DNA of 25,830 bases. It comes from 0-14-3-00-41-53 sp041500225 (GTDB taxonomy: Bacteria > Nitrospirota > Thermodesulfovibrionia > Thermodesulfovibrionales > SM23-35). Below are positions 1-7,243 of the stretch, piece by piece. A program made the translations under genes and the position numbers. The notes below the pieces were generated by a model that did not search any database, had not been told where the DNA came from, and was given only the letters and a program-made list of their open reading frames with translations. Where the stretch lies: NCBI GenBank assembly GCA_041500225.1, contig JBGQLV010000036.1, positions 1-25,830 of the forward strand, given 5' to 3'. Each line of letters begins with the position of its first letter. Within the stretch, counting starts at the first letter, position 1.

Positions 1-2
1 CC

Positions 3-953
3 AATTTTGCTACCACAAAATTTCTTAATAGACCTTTTAACGAAATACTTGGCAAAAATTGCTTCCAACTTTTCCATGGGACAGATAGACCTCTTGCTAC
101 ATGCCCAACGGATAAAATGAGAATGACAAAGAAACATGAAGAGGTCGAGTTATATTTACCTGAAAAGGATATCTGGATATTGGTTTCTGCTGACCCCATA
201 TTCGATGATAAAGGCAATCTGACAGGTTCCGTTCATATCATTAGAGATATAACGGAGCACAAGCGTGCTGAGAAAAAGCTTCAAACCTATCAAGAACAAC
301 TCCGGTCTCTGGCATCTCAGTTGTCATTGATCGAGGAACGGGAACGTCGGCGCATCGCGATAGATCTGCACGACCATATCGGCCAGACCCTGGCTTTATG
401 CAAGATCAAGTTAGGAGCGCTGCGAGAATCCACCCCAACTAACCTTATAGAATCCCTCGACGAGATCCGCGATCTTACCGAGCAGATCATCCGGTACACA
501 CGTTCATTGACATTTGAACTCAGCCCTCCAATCCTTTATGATCTGGGTTTTGAAGCAGCAGTGGAGTGGCTTGGAGAAAAAATTATAAAACAGCATGGTA
601 TCCAGTTCTGCTTTGAGGATGATAAGCAGTCCAAGCCGTTGGACGACGAAGCTCGTATTCTTCTTTTTCAGGCAGTTCGTGAGTTGTTGATTAATATAGT
701 CAAGCACGCACAGGCACATAACGCAAAGGTATCAATTCGAAGAGATAATGATAACATACGAATCAATATTGAAGATGACGGGGTTGGATTCGATACCTCT
801 AAAATCGACTCCTCTTTAAGAACCGGTTGTTTTGGCATCTTTAGCATTCGTGAACGGTTAAAGCATTTAGGCGGGCTCTTCGAAATTGAATCCGAGCCCG
901 GCCGCCGAACCCAAGTTACAATTGTTGCACCATTGAAACCCCAAAAAATGTAA
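3..953 (+). CDS. PAS-domain sensor histidine kinase, NarL-partner (HisKA_3) class, 5' end outside window
   Basis: The frame is open from base 3 without a stop, so the gene starts upstream; the ATG at 117 is internal. The first ~85 residues are the end of a PAS domain, including the NCFQLFHGTDRP stretch common in PAS sensors and the closing IIRDITEHKRAEKKL. Then comes a HisKA_3 dimerisation helix with the H-box RRRIAIDLHDHIGQ (phospho-accepting His codon at 369-371) and a HATPase_c domain with N-box ELLINIVKHAQA, G-box DDGVGFD and GIFSIRERLKHLGG. This kinase class autophosphorylates on His and passes the phosphate to a LuxR/NarL-type response regulator. No regulator gene follows; a degraded region does. 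No membrane segment is visible in the part present. Family assignment is secure; the signal is unknown. Confidence 0.93.
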   Translation, partial: NFATTKFLNRPFNEILGKNCFQLFHGTDRPLATCPTDKMRMTKKHEEVELYLPEKDIWILVSADPIFDDKGNLTGSVHIIRDITEHKRAEKKLQTYQEQLRSLASQLSLIEERERRRIAIDLHDHIGQTLALCKIKLGALRESTPTNLIESLDEIRDLTEQIIRYTRSLTFELSPPILYDLGFEAAVEWLGEKIIKQHGIQFCFEDDKQSKPLDDEARILLFQAVRELLINIVKHAQAHNAKVSIRRDNDNIRINIEDDGVGFDTSKIDSSLRTGCFGIFSIRERLKHLGGLFEIESEPGRRTQVTIVAPLKPQKM

Positions 954-962
954 AGTTATTTT

Positions 963-1005
963 ATTCAGGCATTTCGAAGCCCAGAATCAGGATTTCCCCG
1001 ATTGT
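963..1005 (+). repeat. 43-base direct repeat, copy 1, with imperfect dyad
   Basis: This segment begins 10 bases after the kinase stop and matches 1884-1926 at 38 of 43 positions; the last 21 bases are identical. That part contains AATCAGG-ATTT-CCCCGATT, an imperfect inverted repeat of the size a dimeric regulator might bind. Function is not known. It could be an operator for a LuxR-type regulator, or a homologous end marking an insertion. Confidence 0.6.
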
Positions 1006-1140
1006 ATACATTCCAATACTTATATAATTTAGATATTAGATATATGTATAAATGAAAGACGTTGTGGTGAATAGCGTTAACCCAAATAATGCAATTAAAA
1101 AACATACCTATAGAATCAATGCCATCAAGGCACTATCGAG

Positions 1141-1326
1141 TTTAAGGGAGGATTGACAGGAATTGCGACGGCTTATGATATTACATTGCGCAGAAAGGCG
1201 GAGGGGTGTGTTGTGATTCTTAATATTACAGGAGGGTAAGGGGAGCACTTAATTCAAGAAGGGGTATTTTTTGTCAAAGCAGAGCATATTGAATGTAAAG
1301 GTGAGGTATTGTTAGGGATAGGGTAA
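1141..1326 (+). pseudogene. Possible remnant of a PLP-dependent (threonine/cysteate synthase-like) enzyme
   Basis: Bases 954-1329 contain no intact gene. One frame from 1141 reads protein-like for 62 codons with a single internal stop at 1237-1239 and a terminal stop at 1324-1326. It includes VVILNITGG directly before the internal stop, which resembles the LNITGGG stretch near the C-terminus of cysteate/threonine synthase-like proteins. There is no start codon with a ribosome site and no N-terminal part. The family suggestion rests on one short motif and is weak; chance coding-like sequence cannot be excluded. Confidence 0.3.
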
Positions 1327-1329
1327 GAA

Positions 1330-1722
1330 ATGAGGAATTTTATTAAAGAAATAGGTCTTGCCCTTATATCACTCCTTTTGACCTCCTGCTCAATTCCTAT
1401 CATCTCGGAACAAGATGAAGCGCTCGTCTGGGAAGGAGTGAAATGCGAATGTCCTGAGTGTCGTAATGTTGAAAAACCCTTACTTTTATTTTCCAAAGAG
1501 CCTCTCTATCAAAACATCACCGGCAAGAAGGTAGAGGTAATGGGTAAATATATACCCCTTTCTCACACTGTTATTCTCAGGGAATGGGCAGACATTCGAG
1601 ATTACGAGCATGAATGCCGTCATGCTTGCGGGGATGATAAGTGGGATAAGTATTATCATAGCTGGTACAAAAGTGAACTGTTATTCCCATCGAAGAACTT
1701 GGTAATTTTCCGCATACGATAG
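1330..1722 (+). CDS. Small putative lipoprotein with HExxH motif
   Basis: A 130-residue protein. Residues 1-19 form a signal peptide ending in a lipobox (LLLTSC), so Cys20 would be lipidated and the protein anchored in the cell envelope. The mature part has a Cys cluster, C39-E-C-P-E-C44. Near the C-terminus is H94-E-C-R-H98, an HExxH zinc-metalloprotease-type motif preceded by Tyr-Glu and followed by another Cys. No known family is recognised and the protein is too short for a typical peptidase. A metal-binding role fits the Cys and His residues but is inference. The ATG at 1330 is chosen because it gives the complete signal peptide. The surrounding DNA is degraded, and the last ~15 residues may be altered by a frameshift, because coding-like sequence continues in other frames to 1807. 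Confidence 0.6.
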   Translation: MRNFIKEIGLALISLLLTSCSIPIISEQDEALVWEGVKCECPECRNVEKPLLLFSKEPLYQNITGKKVEVMGKYIPLSHTVILREWADIRDYEHECRHACGDDKWDKYYHSWYKSELLFPSKNLVIFRIR

Positions 1723-1807
1723 AGGGTTTGGAAGGACAGTTCACCCCACAATTATTGATACGATTGCTAAAGAGCTTGAGGAAGAATTTGATAAGTCAAT
1801 GCGGTAA
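1706..1807 (+). pseudogene. Frameshifted 3' gene remnant, unknown family
   Basis: In a frame different from the lipoprotein, bases 1706-1807 encode a C-terminus-like stretch ending KELEEEFDKSMR and a stop at 1805-1807. A third frame just upstream (from 1680) also reads protein-like, with PIEELGNFPHT. Neither has a usable start. This looks like the tail of a gene broken by small frame changes, possibly the original end of the preceding lipoprotein or of another lost gene. The rest of 1808-1956 is AT-rich and apart from the repeat shows nothing. Confidence 0.3.
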
Positions 1808-1883
1808 TGTTCCAATTTCACTTTATTTTTTAATAGAATTGTTATCCAATCACCACTGTTTATTTTATCCTTTTCCCAATTTG

Positions 1884-1926
1884 ATTCAGGTATTTCGATG
1901 CGAAAAATCAGGATTTCCCCGATTGT
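1884..1926 (+). repeat. 43-base direct repeat, copy 2, upstream of GAF-PAS gene
   Basis: Matches 963-1005 at 38 of 43 positions, with 21 identical bases at the 3' end containing the imperfect dyad AATCAGG-ATTT-CCCCGATT. It ends 30 bases before the ATG of the GAF-PAS gene, where an operator could act. Both copies have the same orientation. Confidence 0.6.
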
Positions 1927-1956
1927 GCTTATATTCTGAACTTGTAAAATAAAATT

Positions 1957-3300
1957 ATGGATGTAATATATGTTTTAGCAATTTCTGTTTTACTTCAATT
2001 TACAGCAGCGTTTCTTGCTTTAAGGCTGATACAAATTACAGGGGGACGTATAGCTTGGATATTGATTTCAGCAGCTATTTCACTCATGGCCATCCGGCGC
2101 TCCTTCATATTGTATCAACTATTTTCCGAAAATTTAGTCCACCCGCCTGATCTAACATCCGAGTTAATTGCGCTTGCCACATCTGTATTAATGGTAGCTG
2201 GAATAGCCTCGATTGCTCCTATCTTTCACTCTATTAAACGCTCAGAAGAAGCGCTGCGTAAAATCAACCGAGATCTCAAAGTGATCACTATGACAAATCA
2301 GGTGATAATCCGTGCCACCGAGGAAGCAGCATTACTAAAGGATGTCTGCCGGACTATTGCAGAAGTTGGAGAATATCGTTTTGTGTGGGTTGGCTTTGCT
2401 GAACAGAACGAGGAGAAGACCGTGCGCCTCATAGCGTATGCGGGACACGAGGAAGGATATCTCGATACAGTGAACATAACATGGGCAGATACTGAAAGGG
2501 GTCGTGGCCCCACTGGCACGGCCATCCGGACAGGCAAACCCTCTGTGGTAAAGGATATTCTTACTGATCCTGATTACGCCCCATGGCGAGATGAAGCGGT
2601 CAAGCGTGGCTATGCATCACTGATTTCACTTCCCCTGATTGCTAACAATAAAACTCTTGGAGCATTAAATATCTATGCTATGGAGACAGATGCCTTTGAC
2701 ATAGAAGAAGTAAATCTTCTGACTGAACTGGCAAATGATATGGCATTTGGTATTATGTCACTGCACGCTCGTATCGAGCGCAAGCGTGCGGAGGAAAAGC
2801 TGCGGGAGAGTGAAAAAAAGTATAGAACACTACTTGAGACCCTGCCACAAAAAATATTTCATAAGGATAAAAACTCAGTTTATGTCTCTTGCAACGAGAA
2901 CTACGCTCGAGATTTAAAAATCAAGCCTGCTGAAATTGCTGGGAAGACTGATTATGATTTCTTTCCTGAGGAACTGGCCGAGAAATATAGAACAGATGAC
3001 AAAAGGATTATAGAGTCCGGTGAGGTAGAAGATATAGAAGAGGAGTATATACAAAATGGTCAAAAGTGTTTTGTCCATACAGTCAAAACGCCTGTCAGAG
3101 ATGATAAAGGAAATGTCATTGGTATATTAGGCATTTTCTGGGACATTACCGAAAAGAAAAAAATGGAGGAAGAGATTAAAAAGAGGATTAAAGAGCTTGA
3201 GCAGTTTTATGAAATGGCGGTTGGCAGAGAGTTGAGGATGATAGAACTGAAAAAGGAGATAGAAAGTTTGGAGGAAGAATTGGGGAAATATAAGAAATAG
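1957..3300 (+). CDS. Membrane GAF-PAS sensor protein without kinase domain
   Basis: A 447-residue protein. Three hydrophobic segments (about residues 3-27, 32-50 and 68-90) place the N-terminus in the inner membrane. A GAF domain follows at about 115-270, then a linker (IERKRAEEKLRESEKKYRTL), a PAS domain at about 285-405 closing with GIFWDITEKKKMEEE, and a charged coiled coil to the end that includes ELEQFYEMAVGRELRM. That coiled-coil motif often links PAS domains to kinase or other output domains, but here the protein stops without HisKA, HATPase, GGDEF or other output. The HD-GYP gene begins 10 bases downstream, so the two are probably co-transcribed and this protein may act through it. 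No clear ribosome site precedes the ATG at 1957. Ligand unknown. Confidence 0.88.
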   Translation: MDVIYVLAISVLLQFTAAFLALRLIQITGGRIAWILISAAISLMAIRRSFILYQLFSENLVHPPDLTSELIALATSVLMVAGIASIAPIFHSIKRSEEALRKINRDLKVITMTNQVIIRATEEAALLKDVCRTIAEVGEYRFVWVGFAEQNEEKTVRLIAYAGHEEGYLDTVNITWADTERGRGPTGTAIRTGKPSVVKDILTDPDYAPWRDEAVKRGYASLISLPLIANNKTLGALNIYAMETDAFDIEEVNLLTELANDMAFGIMSLHARIERKRAEEKLRESEKKYRTLLETLPQKIFHKDKNSVYVSCNENYARDLKIKPAEIAGKTDYDFFPEELAEKYRTDDKRIIESGEVEDIEEEYIQNGQKCFVHTVKTPVRDDKGNVIGILGIFWDITEKKKMEEEIKKRIKELEQFYEMAVGRELRMIELKKEIESLEEELGKYKK

Positions 3301-3310
3301 GGATTATCTT

Positions 3311-4732
3311 ATGAATGAAGAGAAAAAACTCTCTAATAGCATAGAAGAATTAGAAGAATATCGTGATTTCTACGAAAATGCCCCTGATGGGATTCATTCC
3401 ATAGGTCCTGATGGAACGATTCTCGAGGTTAATACTACATGGCTCAAAATGCTTGGCTATGAAAGAGATGAAATCATAGGAAAGATGAAGCTTACAGACC
3501 TACTTACTGATGATGGCCTGAAAACCTTTCAGGATACCTTTCCTGAGTTTAAGAAGAAGGGCTCTATAGAAAATCTTGAATATGATCTCAAAAAAAAGGA
3601 TGGCACACTTCTGCCTGTTTTGGTAAATGCTACAGCTATCTATGATGAAAAAAGGAATTTCCTGAAAAGCAGAAGCATTGTCAGGGATATCAGCGCAAGG
3701 ATAAGCTATAGAAAAAAGCTCGAGCATTCAATAGAAGAATGGAGGGCAACATTCGATTCGATGCCTTATGGTGTTCTGCTCCTTGATAAGGAGTTTAATA
3801 TCATAAGAGCAAATAATTATATTTCTACTCTAATTGGAACTCCAATAAATGCTGTAATAGGAAAAAAGTGTTATAAACTCATCCACGGGATAGATAAGCC
3901 AATAGAAAATTGTTTGCTGATCAGAGCACGCACTACCTTGAAAACAGAGACCTTTGAATATTATGAACCGAGACTGAACAAACACTTTATGGCATGTTCA
4001 ACACCTATTCTTGATAAAGAAGGTGTTATTAAATCATATGTGCATGCGCTCGTTGATATCACAGATATGAAAGATAAAGAGAATAAAATTATTGAGAGCC
4101 ACAATGCATTTTTAAATATGCTCAAGGACCTTGATTTTTCTTACAGAGAGCTAAAAAAACTCTACGAGGGTCTTATCTATTCTTTTGTCAATGCAATAGA
4201 CGCAAAGAGTACATGGACAAAAGGTCATTCAGTACGGGTCACAAATTATGCCCTGGCTATAGCCAAAGAGATGGGGCTAAAGGATAAGGACATCGAAACC
4301 CTCAGGACATCAGCCATCCTTCATGACATAGGAAAGATAGGTATTTATGGTGTAATCCTCGATAAGCCTGGAAAACTTACTGCTGAGGAATTTGACCTTG
4401 TAAAGATGCACCCTGTAAAAGGTGAAGAGATTCTTATGCCCATCGGGCAGTTACAGTTAAGTAAATTACAGAACCTTCTCGCAATAATCAGGTCGCACCA
4501 TGAAAGGATAGATGGGAAAGGGTATCCTGATGGGCTTAAAGGTGATGAGATACCTCTTCTATCAAGGATAATATTTGTTGCAGACTCATTTGACTCTATG
4601 ACGTCTGATCGGCCATACAGACCGACACCAGGCAAAGAATATGCTATATCAGAATTAAAAAGGTATAGTGGCACCCAGTTTGATCCTGAGGCGGTTGAGG
4701 CATTTCTAAGAGTCCTCGGTAAATCGCAATAA
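3311..4732 (+). CDS. PAS-PAS-HD-GYP protein, putative cyclic-di-GMP phosphodiesterase
   Basis: A 473-residue soluble protein. PAS 1 covers about residues 12-130 and PAS 2 about 140-255. The HD-GYP domain covers about 283-470, with H338-D339 (LHDIGKIGI), H367, the HHE triplet at 396-398 and the signature DGKGYPDG at 401-408, followed by VADSFDSMTSDRPYRP. These are the metal-binding and signature residues of HD-GYP enzymes, which hydrolyse cyclic-di-GMP to pGpG or GMP. The PAS domains presumably control activity. The first PAS begins at once after the start, so the ATG at 3311 is reasonable; the ribosome site is weak (AGGGA). It lies 10 bases after the membrane GAF-PAS gene, suggesting a signalling pair. 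All catalytic motifs are present, so activity is expected but not shown. Confidence 0.93.
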   Translation: MNEEKKLSNSIEELEEYRDFYENAPDGIHSIGPDGTILEVNTTWLKMLGYERDEIIGKMKLTDLLTDDGLKTFQDTFPEFKKKGSIENLEYDLKKKDGTLLPVLVNATAIYDEKRNFLKSRSIVRDISARISYRKKLEHSIEEWRATFDSMPYGVLLLDKEFNIIRANNYISTLIGTPINAVIGKKCYKLIHGIDKPIENCLLIRARTTLKTETFEYYEPRLNKHFMACSTPILDKEGVIKSYVHALVDITDMKDKENKIIESHNAFLNMLKDLDFSYRELKKLYEGLIYSFVNAIDAKSTWTKGHSVRVTNYALAIAKEMGLKDKDIETLRTSAILHDIGKIGIYGVILDKPGKLTAEEFDLVKMHPVKGEEILMPIGQLQLSKLQNLLAIIRSHHERIDGKGYPDGLKGDEIPLLSRIIFVADSFDSMTSDRPYRPTPGKEYAISELKRYSGTQFDPEAVEAFLRVLGKSQ

Positions 4733-4752
4733 GCCCAAGGTTCGGACATTGT

Positions 4753-4767
4753 GCTTAAGGTTTAAGC
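4753..4767. terminator. Weak hairpin at convergent gene ends
   Basis: GCTTAA-GGT-TTAAGC forms a 6-base-pair stem with a 3-base loop, followed on the plus strand by CTCAATTTTT. It lies between the HD-GYP stop at 4732 and overlaps the mtnA stop codon from the other strand. A terminator for the HD-GYP transcript is possible, but the stem is AT-rich and the T-run is not adjacent. Confidence 0.3.
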
Positions 4768-5819
4768 CTCAATTTTTCAAGATTGATATTATTCTTCATC
4801 AGCTTCTTTATATCCTTAGGCCTGAATGCACCCTTTTCTGTAATTATTGCTGTGACATATTTATAAGGAGTTACATCAAATGCAATATTTCTTACCTTTA
4901 CACCATCCGGTGCTATCTGGCATTTGCCGAATATATGGGTAACTTCTTCAGGCCCTCTCTCTTCAATGGGTATGTAATCTCCGGAGGTGATAGAAAAATC
5001 TATACTGCTGAGAGGTGCGGCCACGTAAAAAGGTATTTTATGTTCCTTGCAGAGAACTGCTAATGAATAAGTTCCTATCTTGTTTGCTACGTCACCGTTT
5101 CGTGCTGTCCTGTCAGTTCCAACGATAACAAGGTCTATTTCCCCCATCTTCATAAGGGCGCCGGCTGTGCTGTCAGTAATAAGGGTAACAGGTATTCCTT
5201 CCTGCATAAGCTCCCAGGCTGTTAGCCTTGCACCCTGAAGCACAGGCCTTGTTTCATCCGCTATAACCTGAATCTTCTTGCCCTGTTCGATTGCAACAAG
5301 TATTGGTGCTGTTGCTGTGCCGTATCCACCTGTTGCAAGGGCCCCTGCATTGCAATGGGTAAGGATTGTATCACCATCCTTAATGAAGTCTGCGCCCCAT
5401 TTGCCGATTGCCTTATTTACTTCTATATCTTCTTCGAGGATCATTTTTGCTTCTTCTATAAGGATTTCTTTTAATCTATCCACAGATTCTTCTCTTCTTC
5501 TTATTAAGACACTTCTTATCCTATCTACAGCCCATTTTATATTTACTGCTGTAGGTCTTGTTAAGAGCATTTCATTAAAAATGGGTTCGAGGGCTTTCAT
5601 AAATTCCTCAAAATTCCCTGCCCTTATATCCTGTGCTCCGAGGGCAATGCCCATTGACGCTGCAATACCTATGGCAGGTGCTCCCCGTATCCAGAGTTTT
5701 TTTATTCCTTCTGCAACCTTCTTATAATCCGTACATTCAATGAAGGTGACTTCCAATGGCAGCTTTGACTGATCAAGCATGATTACCTTTCCATCAACCC
5801 ATTCTATTGTCTTAACCAT
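4755..5819 (-). CDS. mtnA: S-methyl-5-thioribose-1-phosphate isomerase
   Basis: A 354-residue cytoplasmic enzyme of the methionine salvage pathway that converts 5-methylthioribose-1-phosphate to 5-methylthioribulose-1-phosphate. Family marks are visible: RGAPAI at 45-50, the catalytic Cys156 in THCNAGALATGGYGTA, the catalytic Asp236 in IVGTDRTARNGDVANKIGTY, and an NK pair at 246-247. The length is normal for MtnA, a member of the eIF2B alpha/beta/delta-like fold. The ATG at 5819 is preceded by GAGGG at a suitable distance, which touches the edge of an inverted-repeat element. No other salvage-pathway gene is next to it, so it appears monocistronic. Its 3' end converges on the HD-GYP gene with 22 bases between stops. 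Confidence 0.97.
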   Translation of the reverse strand: MVKTIEWVDGKVIMLDQSKLPLEVTFIECTDYKKVAEGIKKLWIRGAPAIGIAASMGIALGAQDIRAGNFEEFMKALEPIFNEMLLTRPTAVNIKWAVDRIRSVLIRRREESVDRLKEILIEEAKMILEEDIEVNKAIGKWGADFIKDGDTILTHCNAGALATGGYGTATAPILVAIEQGKKIQVIADETRPVLQGARLTAWELMQEGIPVTLITDSTAGALMKMGEIDLVIVGTDRTARNGDVANKIGTYSLAVLCKEHKIPFYVAAPLSSIDFSITSGDYIPIEERGPEEVTHIFGKCQIAPDGVKVRNIAFDVTPYKYVTAIITEKGAFRPKDIKKLMKNNINLEKLRLKP

Positions 5820-5830
5820 ATTTAGCCCTC

Positions 5831-5908
5831 ACACACCCCTTAATCCCCTCTCAAGAGGGGAAACAAAAGGTGAGCTCCCCTCTAAAAAGAGGGGATTAAG
5901 GGGTGTGT
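5831..5908. repeat. 78-base inverted-repeat element (21-base perfect arms)
   Basis: Bases 5831-5851 and 5888-5908 are perfect reverse complements (21 bases). Each arm also folds on itself: CCCCTCT-CA-AGAGGGG at 5845-5860, and CCCCTCT-AAAA-AGAGGGG at 5877-5894. The element can therefore form one long cruciform or two short hairpins. It sits 11 bases upstream of the mtnA ATG, inside its leader. It looks like a small non-coding mobile repeat. The remaining bases to 6019 show no gene. Confidence 0.75.
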
Positions 5909-6019
5909 TATGAAAAATCTTCAACAATGCCGTCCTGAAAACTCAAATAACTTTTAAGACCTTTGATGATTAATAGCATACATATTATGGAGAAATGATT
6001 TACAGATATCATAGATCGA

Positions 6020-7243
6020 CTAAAATATTGATTTGGTGACCCATGCAACAGTGAGACAGATTACAGCGATAACCGTTCCCCATGATATATAGTTGTACAT
6101 TTTAGAATTGGTGAACTCTCCCATAAGCTTCTTATTGTTTATCAGAAATATGGCAAACACAAGCACAAATGGTAACAATAGACCGTTAATAACTGCAGAG
6201 AGTACCATTAAAAAAACAAGTGGTGCACCTGGAATTAAAACAAGCAACGAAGCCAATGCTATTGTTAATGTATAAATCCACATAAACTGAGGTGCATCCT
6301 TAAAGGTTTTATTCACACCTCTTTCCCAGCCCATTGCCTCGCATATATAATATGCTGTTGCAAGGGGGACAATTATTGCGCCGAGTAATGAGGCATTCGC
6401 AAGAGAAATAGCGAATATCAGAGAGGCGTAGTCTCCTGCAAGAGGCCTTAGCGCTAATGCAGCTTCTGAAGCCTCATTGATCCTGATTCCATAAGGGAAC
6501 AAAAGTGTGCCACAGGTCACAATGATAAAAAAGCTTATAATGTCGGTTATGGAGCATCCGATGACTACATCCAGCCGTGAGGCTTTGTAATGTTCCTTTG
6601 TGATTCCCTTTTCTGCTATAGATGACTGGAGGTAGAACTGCATCCAGGGGGTAATCGTGGTTCCGATGATTGCTATGCTCATCATTATGTATTCAGAATT
6701 CCATTGTAATTTTGGGAGAAATGTTTGTTTTACTACGGTATTCCAGTCGGGTTTTGCCATGACTCCAGATATGATATACCCGACGAATATAATACAGGCA
6801 TAGAGCAGTATGATCTCTACAACCCTATAGCTTCCTTTTGTGACAAGAATCCATATGGTGATAGCTCCCAGAGGTACCATTATGTATTTTGTAAATCCAA
6901 AAATTTGCATACTCGCAGCCAATCCAGCAAAGTTAGCCACAGTATTTCCGAAGTTTGCAATAAGGAGACCTAACATCATAAAGAATGTTGTCTTAACTCC
7001 ATAGTTTTCACGAATGAGGTCGGAAAGCCCCTTACCAGTAATAACGCCCATGCGGCCTACCATCTCCTGTATTACAACAAGTGCTATGGTTGTCGGTATC
7101 AATGTCCAGAGAAGGGAGTATCCAAAACGGGCGCCTGCTACAGAATAGGTAGTGATGCCGCTCGCGTCATTGTCAATGTTTGCTGTTATTATCCCCGGAC
7201 CCATTACAGATAAAAATAATGCAATTTTTTTCCAAAAGCTCAT
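6020..7243 (-). CDS. Nramp-family divalent metal transporter, divergent (NRMT-like)
   Basis: A 407-residue inner-membrane protein with about 11 hydrophobic segments. The N-terminal GPGIITANIDNDASGI aligns with Nramp TM1, but the usual DPGN metal motif is replaced by D24-N-D-A-S-G. In TM6 the usual MPH motif is replaced by T198-P-W-M-Q. Loss of the metal-coordinating Met is a known feature of Nramp-related magnesium transporters, so Mg2+ or Mn2+ is a plausible substrate; this is inference from residues and context. The start codon overlaps the stop of the upstream gene (ATGA, 7240-7243), so translation is likely coupled to the PRC-MgtE_N-CBS protein. That partner carries the magnesium-sensing module of MgtE without its channel, supporting a regulated Mg/Mn transport pair. 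Confidence 0.9.
   Translation of the reverse strand: MSFWKKIALFLSVMGPGIITANIDNDASGITTYSVAGARFGYSLLWTLIPTTIALVVIQEMVGRMGVITGKGLSDLIRENYGVKTTFFMMLGLLIANFGNTVANFAGLAASMQIFGFTKYIMVPLGAITIWILVTKGSYRVVEIILLYACIIFVGYIISGVMAKPDWNTVVKQTFLPKLQWNSEYIMMSIAIIGTTITPWMQFYLQSSIAEKGITKEHYKASRLDVVIGCSITDIISFFIIVTCGTLLFPYGIRINEASEAALALRPLAGDYASLIFAISLANASLLGAIIVPLATAYYICEAMGWERGVNKTFKDAPQFMWIYTLTIALASLLVLIPGAPLVFLMVLSAVINGLLLPFVLVFAIFLINNKKLMGEFTNSKMYNYISWGTVIAVICLTVAWVTKSIF

Noticed and set aside
1728..1952. 74-residue plus-strand frame
   Set aside because: It crosses a region with frame-shifted remnants and the second 43-base repeat; no family features.
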